A stretch of 64,000 nt of DNA from Dipodascopsis uninucleata var. uninucleata (GCA_030568195.1 JAJLTO010000003.1:1324501-1388500); one strand, 5' to 3'; shown: positions 20,813 through 34,200, counted from the first letter of the stretch. Numbers and translations are program-made. The notes: generated by a model from the sequence alone, not told the origin.

Positions 20813-22284
20813 TGATGATGTCTAGGAGCCACACTATCTCTATTGCACGCTCGACGGTGATGGCGATGAAGACTGACCTTGATTTTGCGGAATGCTTTTT
20901 TCCTTGTAATGCTAGTATTACTGCTGCCAGCACTCCACTGACGTGACCGAAATGGCACCTTGTTTAGTTCAACTATCTTTTAAGTAGTATAAATTGACTG
21001 ATAGCTGGCCTGAAAAAACTGCCCATAAAGTATTTCTACGTGAATCTTGTTTTCAACTCCTGAAAGTACTAGCACTCTCGACACACAGCGCTACCAGATG
21101 TTGCTACTTTTCCAGTCTCAAGGATTTAAAACAGCCCCGTAGATTCCAACAGCAATTATAATATAGCCTATTTCTATCATAAAAGCTCAATGCGGCCCAT
21201 AAAAAAATCAGGCATTCATTATGTTGCAGATTTCCATCGTAGTTGATTAGTTAGCTACGAGTTGAAGAAAAAGGCGTTTGCACATAAATAATATATTTAC
21301 TACTATAATACACGCTAACTTTTGGAGGTGTTTTCTCCTTCGAGGCTCTAAATGCCTACCTCCATAGATAGAGACATAAGTCACCGACTTATTTTTTATT
21401 ACCCCTTGACAATTTACAACCTTTTACTTAACTATTCGAAGATCTGATTTGCATCCAGGATTTTAATGTGCGCTCTGTGCATAAAAGCTACATTAATCTG
21501 ACCAAAGTTTGATTTCTAGTTTGTAAGAGAAACGAGGACCTGTATTTAAGAGTATGTAGCCTGTTCTTGGATGGTCCTTATAGCTTCTTTTATTTTCCTT
21601 CTCTCATATCTACTTAGAAGATTTTCATCACTTTTTGGATAATATATTATATGCGCGAGGTTGGCACTATCAAGTGTCATTATATAAGAGCATGATATCA
21701 AATGCAGAATGGCCATGCTTTAGACCTTTGACTCGTAGATTTAACCTCCTTGAGAAGTACAATATTATTTCAGCAGTCACATACTGCTAGTTTAAGGACG
21801 ATTGCTTTGGAGCACCAAACTCCTCCTTTAGAGACACTTATATTTAAACGGCTTTATCGTAGGCATTTAAGTCAAATGGATTTAGAGGATGAAAAGGCAT
21901 AGTAATTATCCACGTGTATGTGCTAAATGCATAAGTCTCGCAACCTGTTACGACCATAAGCCACATATATGAAGAATTGTATCGTTTAACTCAACATCAT
22001 AATTTCTACGTTCCCGTCTTCGCTTCTCTTCTAATAATACTCGGTAGAATTGGCAGATTCTAGAAAATAACTGGTTTGCGCAACGTTTATCTCTTCTTGA
22101 AAATTAGGATTTCGGTTGTAGATTCATCCATATACTGACATACTGTCATATGTTTTTATATGTGTGAAGTATACCAGAATATATACTAGATTGCAACTGG
22201 TTAAGGAGTTTTACCATATCAACCGTCGAGCTCTGGGCTAGCAGTTTTTGGTTGGAAACTAATCGTTATCATCGCTTTGCAGCT
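20813..22284. other. divergent intergenic region, 1.5 kb
   Basis: Lies between the SUZ-domain gene and UFD2, which diverge. No long frame, RNA gene or repeat recognised. Confidence 0.5.
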
Positions 22285-25200
22285 ATGTCGGAGGAAATTG
22301 ATACTGAAGCGGTTAGTATTTTATTGCTCCACTATGATATCACGATCAGATCAATAATTTTCGGGGATAATTTGGTTATTTGTTCGCGATCGTGTGCTCT
22401 AGACAGCGCTTTGCTAACATAAATTAGATCCGTCGCAAGCGTCTCGCAAAGCTGCAAGGTGACCGTAGCACTGCAGATCGTTCATCAACGTCATCACGGG
22501 GAAGTTCTCCATCGCAACCAGGAGGAACAATGTCACCATCAGGATCGATACCTCAAGGAAATCCCTTTGGTGCACTAGCTGCTAATGGAACTACCAAAGG
22601 AATCACAGGATCAACGGAAAAGTTGTCGACTAATAGCAAGCCTTCATCTAACGATAATAATACGATCAAAAAGACGTCTACACCAACTCCGCCTAAACAT
22701 ATTGATTTGAAGGTATGGGAAGAGTCAACTCTCGAGAAAATATTCAAGTTTACATTAAAGGTATGAAGTAATTTAGGGATATCATGTACAATTTTCTTAA
22801 GGCATAGAGTTACTAACAGAGCAATAAAAGGAAACATCAGAACCTGGAATTGCGTTTCTAAAAGACGTGGCTTCAGAACTACAGGATTCAGGGTCGGGTA
22901 TGTGATTTTCATAATTATCTTTTCTGGGAAGGAATAAAATTAACGATGTACCAGAAGCACGGCTTTCGACGGAGACATTAGATCAGGCAATAGTTGGCCA
23001 TATTGTAGAGAACCACGTCAACAATCCGCTGGAATATTTGATTAATGTTTGGAACCAAACAAGTTCGGTGAGACGTTCACTCCGATCTACTGACCTTGAT
23101 AATTCTAAGAAGATGTCTATTATCAATCAAGCTAGACGACTGTGCTCTAGTTATGCAGTATTATGTGTCACCATGCCAGATATGTTTGGCTTAGACAAGG
23201 CTGTAGATTTCGTGGGTCTTCTTCTAATTAGACAAGATTCTCCAAATGCAATTCCTGTGGAATTCCTGGATCTTATGATAGTAAGAGCTACTGAAGATGA
23301 AACTATTACTGATTTTATTGGACCTGTATTAGAGCAACTCAGTTTTCGTCTGAAATCTATGACAATGGTTGATAATTATCTGCCTTATTTACAGCTATTG
23401 CAATCTCTTGTTGTTCATAAACCAGTTGTCAATGTTTTGACTTCTTTACCTTCTTTCATCCCGGAAAATATCACAGCTCCTCTGCTAGAAAGTGCTACGA
23501 TTTTGGGCCCCTTCTTTAGATTATCTCCGGTTGATAGTAAGGTGGCTAATACTTATTTTGCTAATTCACGGGATAGGCCTCAATCAGATATCGACAGTGC
23601 AATTAGTGGATTACGTGCTGAGCTGAGTAATGTGCAAGAAAGTCTCTCGATTATAGTTGATAAAATTGTTCGTGCATCTGCTGAATCACGCGAAAGGATG
23701 CTCCAATATTTTGCGATCACCATGAATTTGAATCACAGGAGACATGCTATTCAGGTTGAGCCTGGTACTGTTTCTTCGGATGGCTTCATGCTTAACATTA
23801 CTGCTATTCTTAATAAGCTGTGCGAACCTTTTGTGGATGCGACTTTCTCAAAGATAGACAAAATAGATCCACTCTATTACAGAAAGACAAACAGAATTGA
23901 TATTAGAGAGGAAGTTAAGCTTGATGTAGATCAGCAAACATTCGAGCAATACAATGCTCAGAGACTTGAAGGTGTTCCAAATTTTATCTCGGAAGTATTT
24001 TATTTAAATGTGGCTTGTCACCACTATGGATTATGTGGTGCTTTCAACAATCGAGGTAGACTTACAAATGATATAAAAGACATGGAGAAGCATATGCATC
24101 AGCTTGAAGCCGAGCAGCCAAAATGGGCAAATTCTCCTCAAGCAGTTTTGTTGAATACTACTCTGACTAGAGTTAGAAATCAGGTTAATCAAGCTCAAGC
24201 ATTTCAGCATGCTCTAACCTCCGCACTTCATAATCAAGCATTTCTTACAAGGTCATATGCATTTCTCACAACTCTCGCAACTTGGCTGGTACGACTTGTT
24301 GATCCACAGCATCAACATCCACAGAAGATGATCAAGCTACCAATAGATGGCGACTGTCCTGATACTTTCAAAAATCTCCCAGAATACTTTGTTGAAAATT
24401 TGACTGCTTTTTTGATCTACATGTCACGAAATATTCCTCAGATTTTGTTTGGTAGTCAGCATTTGGAATTCGTTGTATTTGCATTGACTTTTCTTCGCAT
24501 GTCATCATATATAAAGAATCCATATTTAAAAGCTAAAATTGTGGAAGTACTCTTTTATGGAACTGTAAAGCAGCCAATGAAGCGATATGGTTTTATTGGC
24601 GATACTTTGAATTCGCTTCCTCTGTCACATGAGCATTTATTTCACACCCTAATGCAGTTCTATATTGAAATCGAGCAGACAGGAGCTAGTTCTCAGTTTT
24701 ATGATAAATTCAATATTCGATACTATATTTCACAAATCATTAAGTGTATTTGGGACAATCCAATTTATAGGGACAAATTAGAACAGGAAAGCAAGACAAG
24801 AGTTGATTTCTTTGTGAGGTTTGTTGCCTTACTACTGAACGATGTTACGTACCTACTGGATGAATCACTGTCGAAGTTGGCTGAAATTCATAAACTACAA
24901 GGTGAACTCGCTGGAAAAGGCGGAGAGCTTAGTCAACAAGAACGAACAGAAAGGGAAGCCAGTCTGGCTACTTCTGAGCGTCAGGCTACTTCTTATATGT
25001 CTCTTGCCAATGAAACTGTGTCTATCCTCAAGCTATTTACGAAAGCGGTTCCACTGGCATTCGTGACACCGGAGATTGTTGATCGTCTAGCCGCTATGCT
25101 TGATTACAATCTAGATGCATTAGTGGGACCAAAATGTACCGGGCTTAAGGTCAAGGATCCACAGAAATATCAATTTAATCCAAAAGCACTTCTCTCAGAT

Positions 25201-25680
25201 ATAACGGACGTCTATTTAAATCTGTCAAATCATGATATATTTGTACAAGCAATCGCTCGTGATGGTAGATCATACCGTAGAGAAATATTCACGCGAGCAG
25301 GTTCAATTTTGACAAAGTATGCAGTTAAGTCTTCGAAGGATATTGACTCGCTACAGGCGTTTGCCGACAAGGTAGAACAAGCTAAGACTCAAAACGAGCA
25401 AGGAGAAGAGGAACTTGGCGACATTCCGGATGAATTCCTGGATCCTTTGATGTACACGTTGATGGAGGATCCAGTTATCCTACCAAGTTCAAGGGTCTCC
25501 CTTGATCGAGCGACCATCAAGTCGCATTTACTGTCTGATTCTACTGATCCCTTCAATCGTATGCCACTAAAATTGGAAGATGTTATTCCAAATAATGAGC
25601 TCAAGCAACAAATCGAGGACTTTAAGAGATCTAAGAGATCTGTACTGAGTAATGCTAATAGCATGGAAATTGATGGTTAG
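22285..25680 (+). CDS. UFD2: ubiquitin conjugation factor E4 (Ufd2)
   Basis: A U-box E3/E4 ligase that lengthens ubiquitin chains on Cdc48 clients in the ubiquitin-fusion degradation and ER-associated degradation routes. Exons are 22285-22311, 22428-22760, 22831-22897 and 22955-25680; introns are 116, 70 and 57 nt. All phases match, giving 1050 aa. The first two exons encode MSEEIDTEA|IRRKRLAKLQGD and a Ser/Pro-rich linker. Exons 3-4 begin the large helical UFD2P core (TLDQAIVGHIVENHVNNPLE). The C-terminal U-box spans about residues 970-1045, with DEFLDPLMYTLMEDPVILPS, SRVSLDRATIKSHL and DPFNRMPL. The length is close to the family norm of ~960-1100. Confidence 0.95.
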
Positions 25681-26656
25681 CTAAGATGGTATTCGTTCAT
25701 TGGTGTGTATCGATTCGAAATGTTTTCTTGCAATAATAGCCTGTTAGCTAGCTGGGCATATCTAACCTTGGCGAATTTTGAATCTATATATTTGGTTCGT
25801 ACTAGTGGCAGATATTTCGTAGTAATTTAATTTTATAACTGAGAGTGCCTGATATTCTTGTTAACGGCACGCTACTATCATTGGTATCACGGTTAATTCA
25901 TGTGTGTTTTCAAGATCTTAATATAATTTATTCTAGTCATATAGTGTAATATTCTTATCTGGTCAAGAGATTGTGTTCTTAAAAAAGAAAGAATAAAGAC
26001 AGCGCCTTCATGAAGCTACTTATGATACTTCTAATACTATCTTCGTGAAACATTTATCTTGTAGTAATAGACATGGTCTTAGTGTTAGTACAATATTATG
26101 AGGCAGACAGGAGTATTATTAAGTTGACACTCCAAATAAATACTTTATGCTAGTAACTAAAATCTATCTACTAGATAAAACGAAATAAAAGTTTTATGTT
26201 GTCAGCTCGCCGTTACATAGAATACCCTATACATAATTTATAACCAAGTAGACTATATAGTTAAAATAATAAAATTATATATAAAAATTATCTCAAAAGG
26301 ACAATCGAACCATATCAGGAAATATTGTGGAATCAAAAGATAAATAGACATACTAACGAGCGTCACAGGAACATAACTACAAAAATCTCAAAAGCGCACA
26401 ATTATGAACAAGCCTGATCATGGAACAAGCATAACTTGACCAAAGAAGAATAGAATGATATGATATGATTCAAAGAAAACAATAACATATATCAATATTA
26501 CAATTAATATAATAAGGAGCACTCATAGTGAAAGACTTGTAAGAGCCTTACTTCAATTAGTGAACATGGAAACATTTTGTTCCCTTCAAGTAGAAGTGAA
26601 AGAACAGTGAAGAATCATTTAATGCACACAGTAATACATATTTATATATACACATT
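25681..26656. other. convergent intergenic region, 1.0 kb
   Basis: 3' flanks of UFD2 and the first RHO1 copy. AT-rich with several short runs such as (TGATA)n near 26457. No gene. Confidence 0.5.
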
Positions 26657-28117
26657 TTACAAAATCATGCACTTCTTTGACTTCTTGGGCTTGTTTCTGA
26701 CAAGTAGAGCTGCTCTAGTAGCGTGCTCAAAAACTTCGTGAACACCTTCCTGAGTTCGAGCCGAGCATTCGAGATACTTAATGGCACCGATCTTGTCGGC
26801 AACTGATTGTCCCTATTATATGAGTTAGAGATTTATTCCACAAACTATAAAATAAAATAATTAATGTAAATAATATTAACACACCTCTTCAGGTGTCACA
26901 GGAGGGCGCTGAATCGTTCTTTGGAGCTCTTCAATGGTCTTTGGATCATGTCTAAGATCCTTTTTGCAACCAATCAACAAAAATGGCAAATTAGGACAAA
27001 AGTGAAGAACTTCAGATATCCATTTCTCTTGAACATTTTCAAGAGACTCAGGTGAGTCAATTGCAAAGCAGATCAAAATAACGTTGGAATCTGCGTAAGA
27101 CAATGGACGCAGACGATCAAAATCCTCTTGACCAGCAGTATCCCACAATGCCAGCTCTACGTGTTTGTCGTCAACTACAACATCAGCAACATAGTTGTCG
27201 AAAACTGTTGGAACATATACCTGTACAATAATTTGTGATATTAGTCCATATTACTACTAAAGAAATTAGCCTTGAATGTCAGTTTAAATACCTCTGGGAA
27301 AGTTCCCTTAGAAAAGACACTATAATGGTAATTATCGTTAGTAAAAAAGTATTCTATATAAAATTTAAAAAAATTAGAGGGTATCTGCAAAAGTATATAG
27401 TCAGACTCATAAGATGACATCGTGAAGAAGGAAAGAGAATTTATAAGTGAAATATATTGCCGTCAAGCATCTGCCAGCGATGAATATAGCTAGCAAATGC
27501 AAATATAGTATACTTCGCGTACTTGTCAATAAATTATAAACAAGAGCTTTTCTCTCCAAGTGCACTCAAACTCTCCGTAACACTAAAAACTCAGCAATTT
27601 CTATCATTACCACTCAACCAACCAAAAAGACTGGCTCGTTCTATATTGTCATTCCTTATACCAGCTGAAGAGGTTAATTCTAAGAGAGTGCGATAAATAG
27701 ACAGAGTCTAAGGAACAATCGATTATCGAGCTTGTACGCATATTGGCTGCATCAAGAGAACAAAGAATACTAATAACCTAGCATATATATTGAATGTACG
27801 TCATCTTTTCGATTTATTGACTGTGTTTGCTGAGTTCATGGCCTATTTCCTTGCAAGTAACGTCGACAATGGACCTTATTTTCACTCTCTCCCATACCTC
27901 CTTTACACCTTGCAGAGCACCCATAAGGACCAAGATAAAGAGAGTACTAGGTCTGTCTTTTGCAGATCGCATGTCTCTAATTATATATGTTTTACTTAAA
28001 CATAAAAATTTAAGTAGCTATCCCATAATATACTCACATAAGCAAACAGGTTTTACCACAGGTACCATCTCCGACGACAACGAGTTTGCGACGAATGCTA
28101 TTGATTGATCTAGGCAT
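26657..28117 (-). CDS. Rho1-type GTPase, divergent copy
   Basis: A Rho-family switch expected to control cell-wall glucan synthase, Pkc1 and actin polarity. Exons on the minus strand are 28117-28038, 27319-27292, 27220-26885 and 26812-26657; introns are 718, 71 and 72 nt. The 199-aa product has the P-loop GDGTCGKT (residues 16-23), effector loop [12 protein letters not shown], switch [28 protein letters not shown] for base recognition, the Rho insert, ECSART, and a Lys-rich tail ending in the CaaX box CMIL, which predicts geranylgeranylation. Rho1 normally has Ala where Thr19 stands; this is the position of Ras Gly13. Glu-to-Asp in the effector loop and Tyr-to-Phe and Pro-to-Ala in switch II also set it apart from the neighbouring copy. 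The first intron is unusually long. Confidence 0.93.
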
Positions 28118-30141
28118 CGCTACTGACGTTTTTCGATAATAATATACAAGACGATAATAGTACCCAAATAAATGTACGAAAAGGTGAGAGACAAATTATG
28201 CTAGAATCTCTCAGTTATAAATATTAAATTCGAAAAATGTAGGAGGTAAAAAGGGAAAAAGTTCGCTGGAAAATGAAAAATATTATTGGGAATGTCAATG
28301 ATTGTTTGATGACGATGGTAATTTGAGGCGATGCAGTTCTGAGTACACTGATGGCTAATTTCTTACCTTTTTTGACTTTATTTTTACTTTACACTCGGGG
28401 ATTTCTTTCAGCAATTCTTTAACTTGTCAAGCACAGTAAAGATATTAGAAATGCCTTGGCTGTTTTCACACTTGATACAGCAACTATGTTAATTATACCT
28501 TTTTCCCTTAATGCTACATCATGCTTTTTCTTTACTGCTCAATGAAGGCTGACCAGCATGCATCATCGATAAACTTCTTAAACTAAGGTCATAGGGCCTT
28601 TTTCACATTTAAAATAGAATCTTAAGTATTCTGGAAAGAGGTAGTTGTTCGCGTATAACGGATGCTTGACAGTTCGATTACGAAGGAATATTTGAAACCT
28701 AACCGGCTATTTGAATGCTTTGGACAGTTTGTAGTGGCTGGGTAGATTATTTTATTTTATAGTAGATGTAACAATGACTCCTGAAGAGACCGGACCTTTC
28801 ATATAACTCTGACGGCTGCTGCTGTGAGTGGCGCTGGCTGATACAAGTGTGAGTGAATGTAGTGGCCCAAAGTACATTGTGGGCCGCAACTTGCATAGAT
28901 GCAAGACAGATACGCTATACCATATCGCACTATAGGTAGCAACTACTTTAAAGTGTCAGATACAACGTAAACGCGTTGTAAGTGAATCGGAAAGATTTAC
29001 TATGTAGATGTCGCAAGATACTTTTAATCTTAAAAGCCTGTCGCGACAGGAACTATAAGTGATGGTCTGTTAGATAGCTATAGATTATGGTTCACCTTGA
29101 AAAAGGAACAAAGGACAAGAGATATATTTGTTGCTTAATAAATATGAAGAGATGGACGTAAGTGAAATCACAAAAAAGAGATAATCAGTAACATGTAGAA
29201 GATAAGGACAAATAAACAAGAACCAATATAAAAATAGTGCAATGATGATCACGATGCAGAATACAGTGCATCACATGTTATATTGAGTAATTCATGATAT
29301 CGTAAGACGAACCAGTTCTTTTAAAAATACGATTCACATCGATGATCGAATAATCAACTACATGTTGAATCCATAAATCAGAGAGCAAAGTGGCAGGCGT
29401 TAAAGCCGTTTAAGATCCTAAAAGTAGACTCATAGTGATCTATACAAAACATATCATCACGATGGCGCTTGAGGAAATCAGCAGGTCGCAGTGCATATTT
29501 ATGACCGCTAACTGACAAATATTCCAGACAAAGACAAGTGCATTATAATGAACGAAAGCAAAAAGTTTGTAGGCGACAAATATAAATCAACTAAAGCATT
29601 TAAAAGACATTTACTGACTATTGTAGATTCTGCTCATGCTTGCAAGTACATGAGAACATATAATGTACTTAGAACGAGACCGAATCGACAAAATACGACA
29701 ATATATACACACACATACACATATATATACATATGCGCATACTTAAAGGTAATGTAACTTCCACTTGTCATCTATCTTCCTCCTCTTTTATCTTTTCTTC
29801 CATGTTTGACCAAGTTGTCGAGTTTCCTTGTCTTGCAAAGATACGATATGCACCATGAAAAGTTGCAGTATGTAAATAAGAATAAATTTGTCCTCTTTGA
29901 TACTAAGAAAGGAAAATCAGGGAAACATCAAAAATTAAACTAATAACACTAAATATATATAATATGAATATATAAAGGAATAGACACAATATGATCAAAA
30001 GAAAAAAAGCACTAACATATTTATCGCATAACAACATCAATAAATCACAAACACGTTAAAAAAGAACAGAAGTAAAAGGAATTATGTAGACGAATGAGAT
30101 AAAGTCAAATATCCCTCATACAGTAGTACTTGGATATGTCG
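28118..30141. other. region between the two RHO1 copies, 2.0 kb
   Basis: Promoter of the divergent copy and 3' flank of the canonical one. Contains a CA/TA-rich microsatellite-like stretch near 29699-29740. One short frame (29548-29757) has no protein features. No RNA gene recognised. Confidence 0.5.
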
Positions 30142-31208
30142 TCACAAAATTAAGCATCTAGGCTTCTTTGATTTTACCTTCTCCATAAGAGCAGCTCTTG
30201 TGGCATGCTCAAAGACCTCGTGAACACCTTCCTGAGTTCGTGCAGAGCACTCCAAATACTTTATAGCGCCGATCTTGTCAGCGACGGCTTGACCCTGTAA
30301 ACAAAATTAGCTCAACTATAATATATATAACCTCAGTCTATTCTAAACTAGAAGAGAAAAATATACAAACCTCTTCTGGGGTAACTGGTGGTCGCTGTGA
30401 TGTCTTCTGGAGTTCTTCAATAGTCTTTTGATCATAGCGAAGATCCTTCTTACATCCCACAAGAATGATAGGTAAATTCTGGCAGAAGTGAAGAACCTCA
30501 GAGATCCACTACACGTAAAGAAAAACAATACTGTAAGTAATTGAACAAATTAAATGAAACACTTCAATGTCAAGAAAGGAAGCAAGACTACATACCTTCT
30601 CCTGGACGTTATCAAGAGAATCTGGAGAATCAATGGAGAAACAGATCAGGATAACATTAGAATCAGGATATGACAAAGGTCGGAGACGATCATAATCTTC
30701 CTGACCTGCGGTATCCCATAGAGCCAGCTCAACGTGTCTTCCATCGACGACGACATCAGCAACGTAGTTCTCAAATACAGTAGGAACGTAAACCTAGAAG
30801 AGACACTCTGTTAGTATCAGCTGACATATATGATTACCAAGATGTGTGTAAATATTTACTCACTTCTGGAAAAGTTCCCTTAGAAAAGACACTATTATGG
30901 AGAAAAGTGTTAGCACCTAAGCCTTTTAATATAATAAAATGATATTTCACAAAATGCAATAACTACGAATCATACTAAGCAATCAACCAACAACAGCAAT
31001 GCCTTATCATCAAACTATGAAGATGTAGCCATTCATCTACAACATATGTAATCAATTATTATAATCGTTTCCATATGTTGGTATTGTCATGATTGATGTT
31101 GGTTGTTATACTTAAAATAAAAACTTACATCAACAAACAGGTCTTTCCACATGCACCGTCACCAACGATGACGAGTTTCTTCCTAATATCACTTGCTTGC
31201 TTAGCCAT
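30142..31208 (-). CDS. RHO1: Rho1 GTPase, canonical copy
   Basis: Five exons on the minus strand: 31208-31129, 30891-30864, 30793-30596, 30508-30371 and 30294-30142; introns are 237, 70, 87 and 76 nt. The 198-aa protein begins [18 protein letters not shown] and has the standard P-loop GDGACGKT, effector [12 protein letters not shown], switch [29 protein letters not shown] and ECSART. The tail is Lys-rich and ends in CLIL, predicting geranylgeranylation. It is the family-typical Rho1, regulator of beta-1,3-glucan synthase and the cell-integrity kinase route. Its first two exons (80 and 28 nt) have exactly the same lengths and phases as in the neighbouring copy, which shows a shared origin by tandem duplication. 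The third intron, just before WISEVLHFC, is absent from the other copy. Confidence 0.95.
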
Positions 31209-34200
31209 ATTTTCTACTTTTTGCCGTTGCTTCAGACGTTAGTTCCACGATCAAAAGGAATAGTGCAAAAATTGAAATAGTCGAATAAAATTTTTGAAAG
31301 AAACCAACGGTTGATATGCTATTAATTCTTCCAAACTGCTTTCTCCGATATGTAAGAAATCACAAAGGACTAAAATCCAAGATTGCTACAAAGACTATCT
31401 GCTGTCTGTTCTGCCAATAAACCAGTAAGCAAATATTATATACTAAAATTAACACACTGTATTATTTTACAGTATAATATATTTTAGTATATGTATATTG
31501 CTATAAATAAGAAGTGAAATATTCAATATATACATATACTATATGCAAACGTACACTTCCTGCTTTTCCTTTGCAAAATATAATTAAGTTGATATTCCTA
31601 TGATGTCTGCCTTGTCAGTTCCTGTTTCTGTAAACCTGTAATAGCAACCACGCAGTCAAATCTATTGATAATATGGATGACCGTACAATAATACAAAGTT
31701 GCTCCAGCGCTTTGCGTCGTTGTGAGTACTCTGTTCAAAAGCTCGTAATCAATATGTATTGCATCCACTATAAATAGATGCCTTTAATATATACGAATGA
31801 TCCCTATTGAATACGATTCTCTTCTTTTTTGATGCTGCGAATGCTATTGGCGTTGCTGCTATAGTCCTTCTGATTGTTTGTGTACGACCACTATACAATT
31901 GATGTATATTGTAGTATATGAATATTTAGGTAGGGGAGTTTGTTAAAATGATACTAAAGCAGACTGCTTTACTGCTGTGCCGTTCACTGGTTACTAGTAT
32001 GCTTATCAGCTTCCGCCTTTTCTTTCAAGTACTGTAACAGTTACCGATGTTTGCCGATAAATTTTCACTTCTCTCTTTTTTCGTAGAAGTATATATATGA
32101 CGCTCGCTGGGGCAAATATTTACGAGAGGTATGTCTGGAAGGCAAGAGAGGGTGAGAAGGAAAATACTCTAAAATTATTTTTTACCTACTTAGCTGCAAG
32201 GAAAGTAAAACGATGTCAAGGGTTATTTATTTATTTATTTACGCAGCTCGATTTTATTGCTTTTTTAGTATTACTATTTTGCGACACAGAAGTGAACAGA
32301 AGAAACAAATATTTAGGGAATTTTTATAGAAAATATAGTAGACTACTCGTTCAGCCTGTGGCATCTACAGTGAAATAACGGAAGTACTACAGTGACTTGA
32401 ACGAGGCGGTGATAGACTCAGTACGGAGCTTTCCTCAGACCTGAACGCACTGAGTGATTACAACCGAATCACACAATAATTTCAATACTTATTTATTGTC
32501 CACCCCAGCTGCTTGTTTGTCCTGCGTAGCTTTTTAAGTCATTTAGTATCCTGTAGTTGAAGCTAGAGATAGGTATGCCTACTTAGCGGTGCACCGCCTG
32601 AAGCAGAGCCTGTGGGACCTACAAAACGTGTCGTACGACCACGAATGCTCAACAGCTTCCAGCTATGTCCCACCATCTATCCGATGTACGTATTAGCACT
32701 GGCAGAGGCTATGAGGAGGAGAAGAGCTTATGCCGTGAGACGCGAATCTGCTGTAGAAAAATAAAAATTTTTATGTTCCTTTTAGCGAGCTGTACGATAG
32801 AAACCAACTCATATACGGCGTGGATGGCGGGGGAGCGAAAAGAAAGATAGCTACATTGGCTCATAAATTATATTTAAAAAGTTGTTATTGTCGTTAGTGT
32901 AATTCTAGTACTGAGCAGCACCTAGTATAGAGGGTGGCTGTTAGCACTAGCAACTAGCAATTATTAGAATTGTCTGGAGCAACAATCGTTTACAGCCTCA
33001 TAGGGAATATGAGTAACAGCGGAGGCATTAACAGCATCAGATTATCATCAGCAGTGGTGACAGCTGAAGCACGCTCTGTCCTGTCTGCTGGCAAATGGCC
33101 ATTCTCTGACATTTGTCTGCTCCGTGCTCCGCATACACATTTCCCCTCATTATGGTGTGCTACGTACACTTCCCCTCGAGAAGAGCAGCCAAAAAACATA
33201 ATGCAAGGCCATATAAACAATATAGTCTTTAGCTCCTGATACCAAAGAAAAACTGATATGTATGAGAGAGCCAGTCCCCGCTGCTTACAGAACGTCCAGC
33301 TTGGCGTATCCACTCCATTCTATACACATGAGGGCTGGAGATAGCACTTGGACACGTGTCGAGTCCGCGTACAACAATGTGCAGCAAGGCACAATAGGGT
33401 ATTCGCATACACCCATACGTGATGTCCCTGAGATTTGCGTCTACACATATCAGATAGTTTGTTTTGGCCTGGTGAAGTCTGCTTGCTTGCGGAAATATAT
33501 TGGGAAGGGATAGGAGCGAACGAAGCCACCAAGAAAGGGGTATTATGTATGCTCTTCAGGCGCAGTAACAGATAACCATTTCTACTATTTCTACCTATCC
33601 TAGTGTCATTTGCAGTGGGCTCGGGCGCTGTATCAGGGCTAGGGTTTAATAGAGCGTCTGGAGCAAAGGAATGAACAAGGAAGCCAAGAATCGGTCAGAC
33701 TTTGGCAACCTAAAGCTAAAGAGGAGTGATGCATAAGACCAGGGAGCCGCTACACGCTGATGCAGCTGACAAAGCGCATGATTGACCCAGTAGATGTCAT
33801 ATTCTCGAATAGTAGGGAGCAGCCGGTACTATCTAGCATGCCTAAAGGCAGTGGGTCACGAAAGTCACAAAAAATCCTTAAGGTGTGAGAGGAAAGATAT
33901 TCTGAGTTACGCGCAATCTTCTTAATCCAGCGAAAGCAGGCTGTATCGTATTGCTAGAGAAGAAAATTAGAGTAGTATTCGATGGTGCTCTATACAAATC
34001 TGTCAATCGGCTTGGTAGTTACTGCCAGCAGTGCAAAATGTGCAGAGTAAAAGGCTCATCTAAGCGGCGCTCCACTCTAAACCCAAAACCGCGTTTCACA
34101 TGTTCCAAACTAGGCATGACGCGTACTCCGCAAATTATAAATAAGTGCTTAGACAGCGCGACGACGTCTGCTAGTCACTGACGCGTCTATATAAAGAATC

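Noticed and set aside
27790-28108. Plus-strand frames inside the first intron of the divergent Rho1 copy
   Set aside because: They have no recognisable protein features, and one overlaps the conserved P-loop exon of the minus-strand gene.
28661-28700. AGTTCGATTACG considered as a tRNA B box
   Set aside because: The flanking bases cannot pair to form a T arm and no A box lies at the right distance. Other GTTCGA/TCGAAC sites in the window failed the same test.
32223-32241. TTTA repeat considered as part of a mobile element
   Set aside because: It is a simple microsatellite without terminal repeats or coding remains around it. No retroelement or DNA transposon was seen anywhere in the window.
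33951-34181. 76-codon frame with a CQQCKMC cysteine cluster and basic residues, resembling part of a zinc-cluster protein
   Set aside because: The spacing does not match the fungal Zn2Cys6 motif, the frame has no ATG in place or splice continuity to further coding sequence, and nothing else supports a gene.
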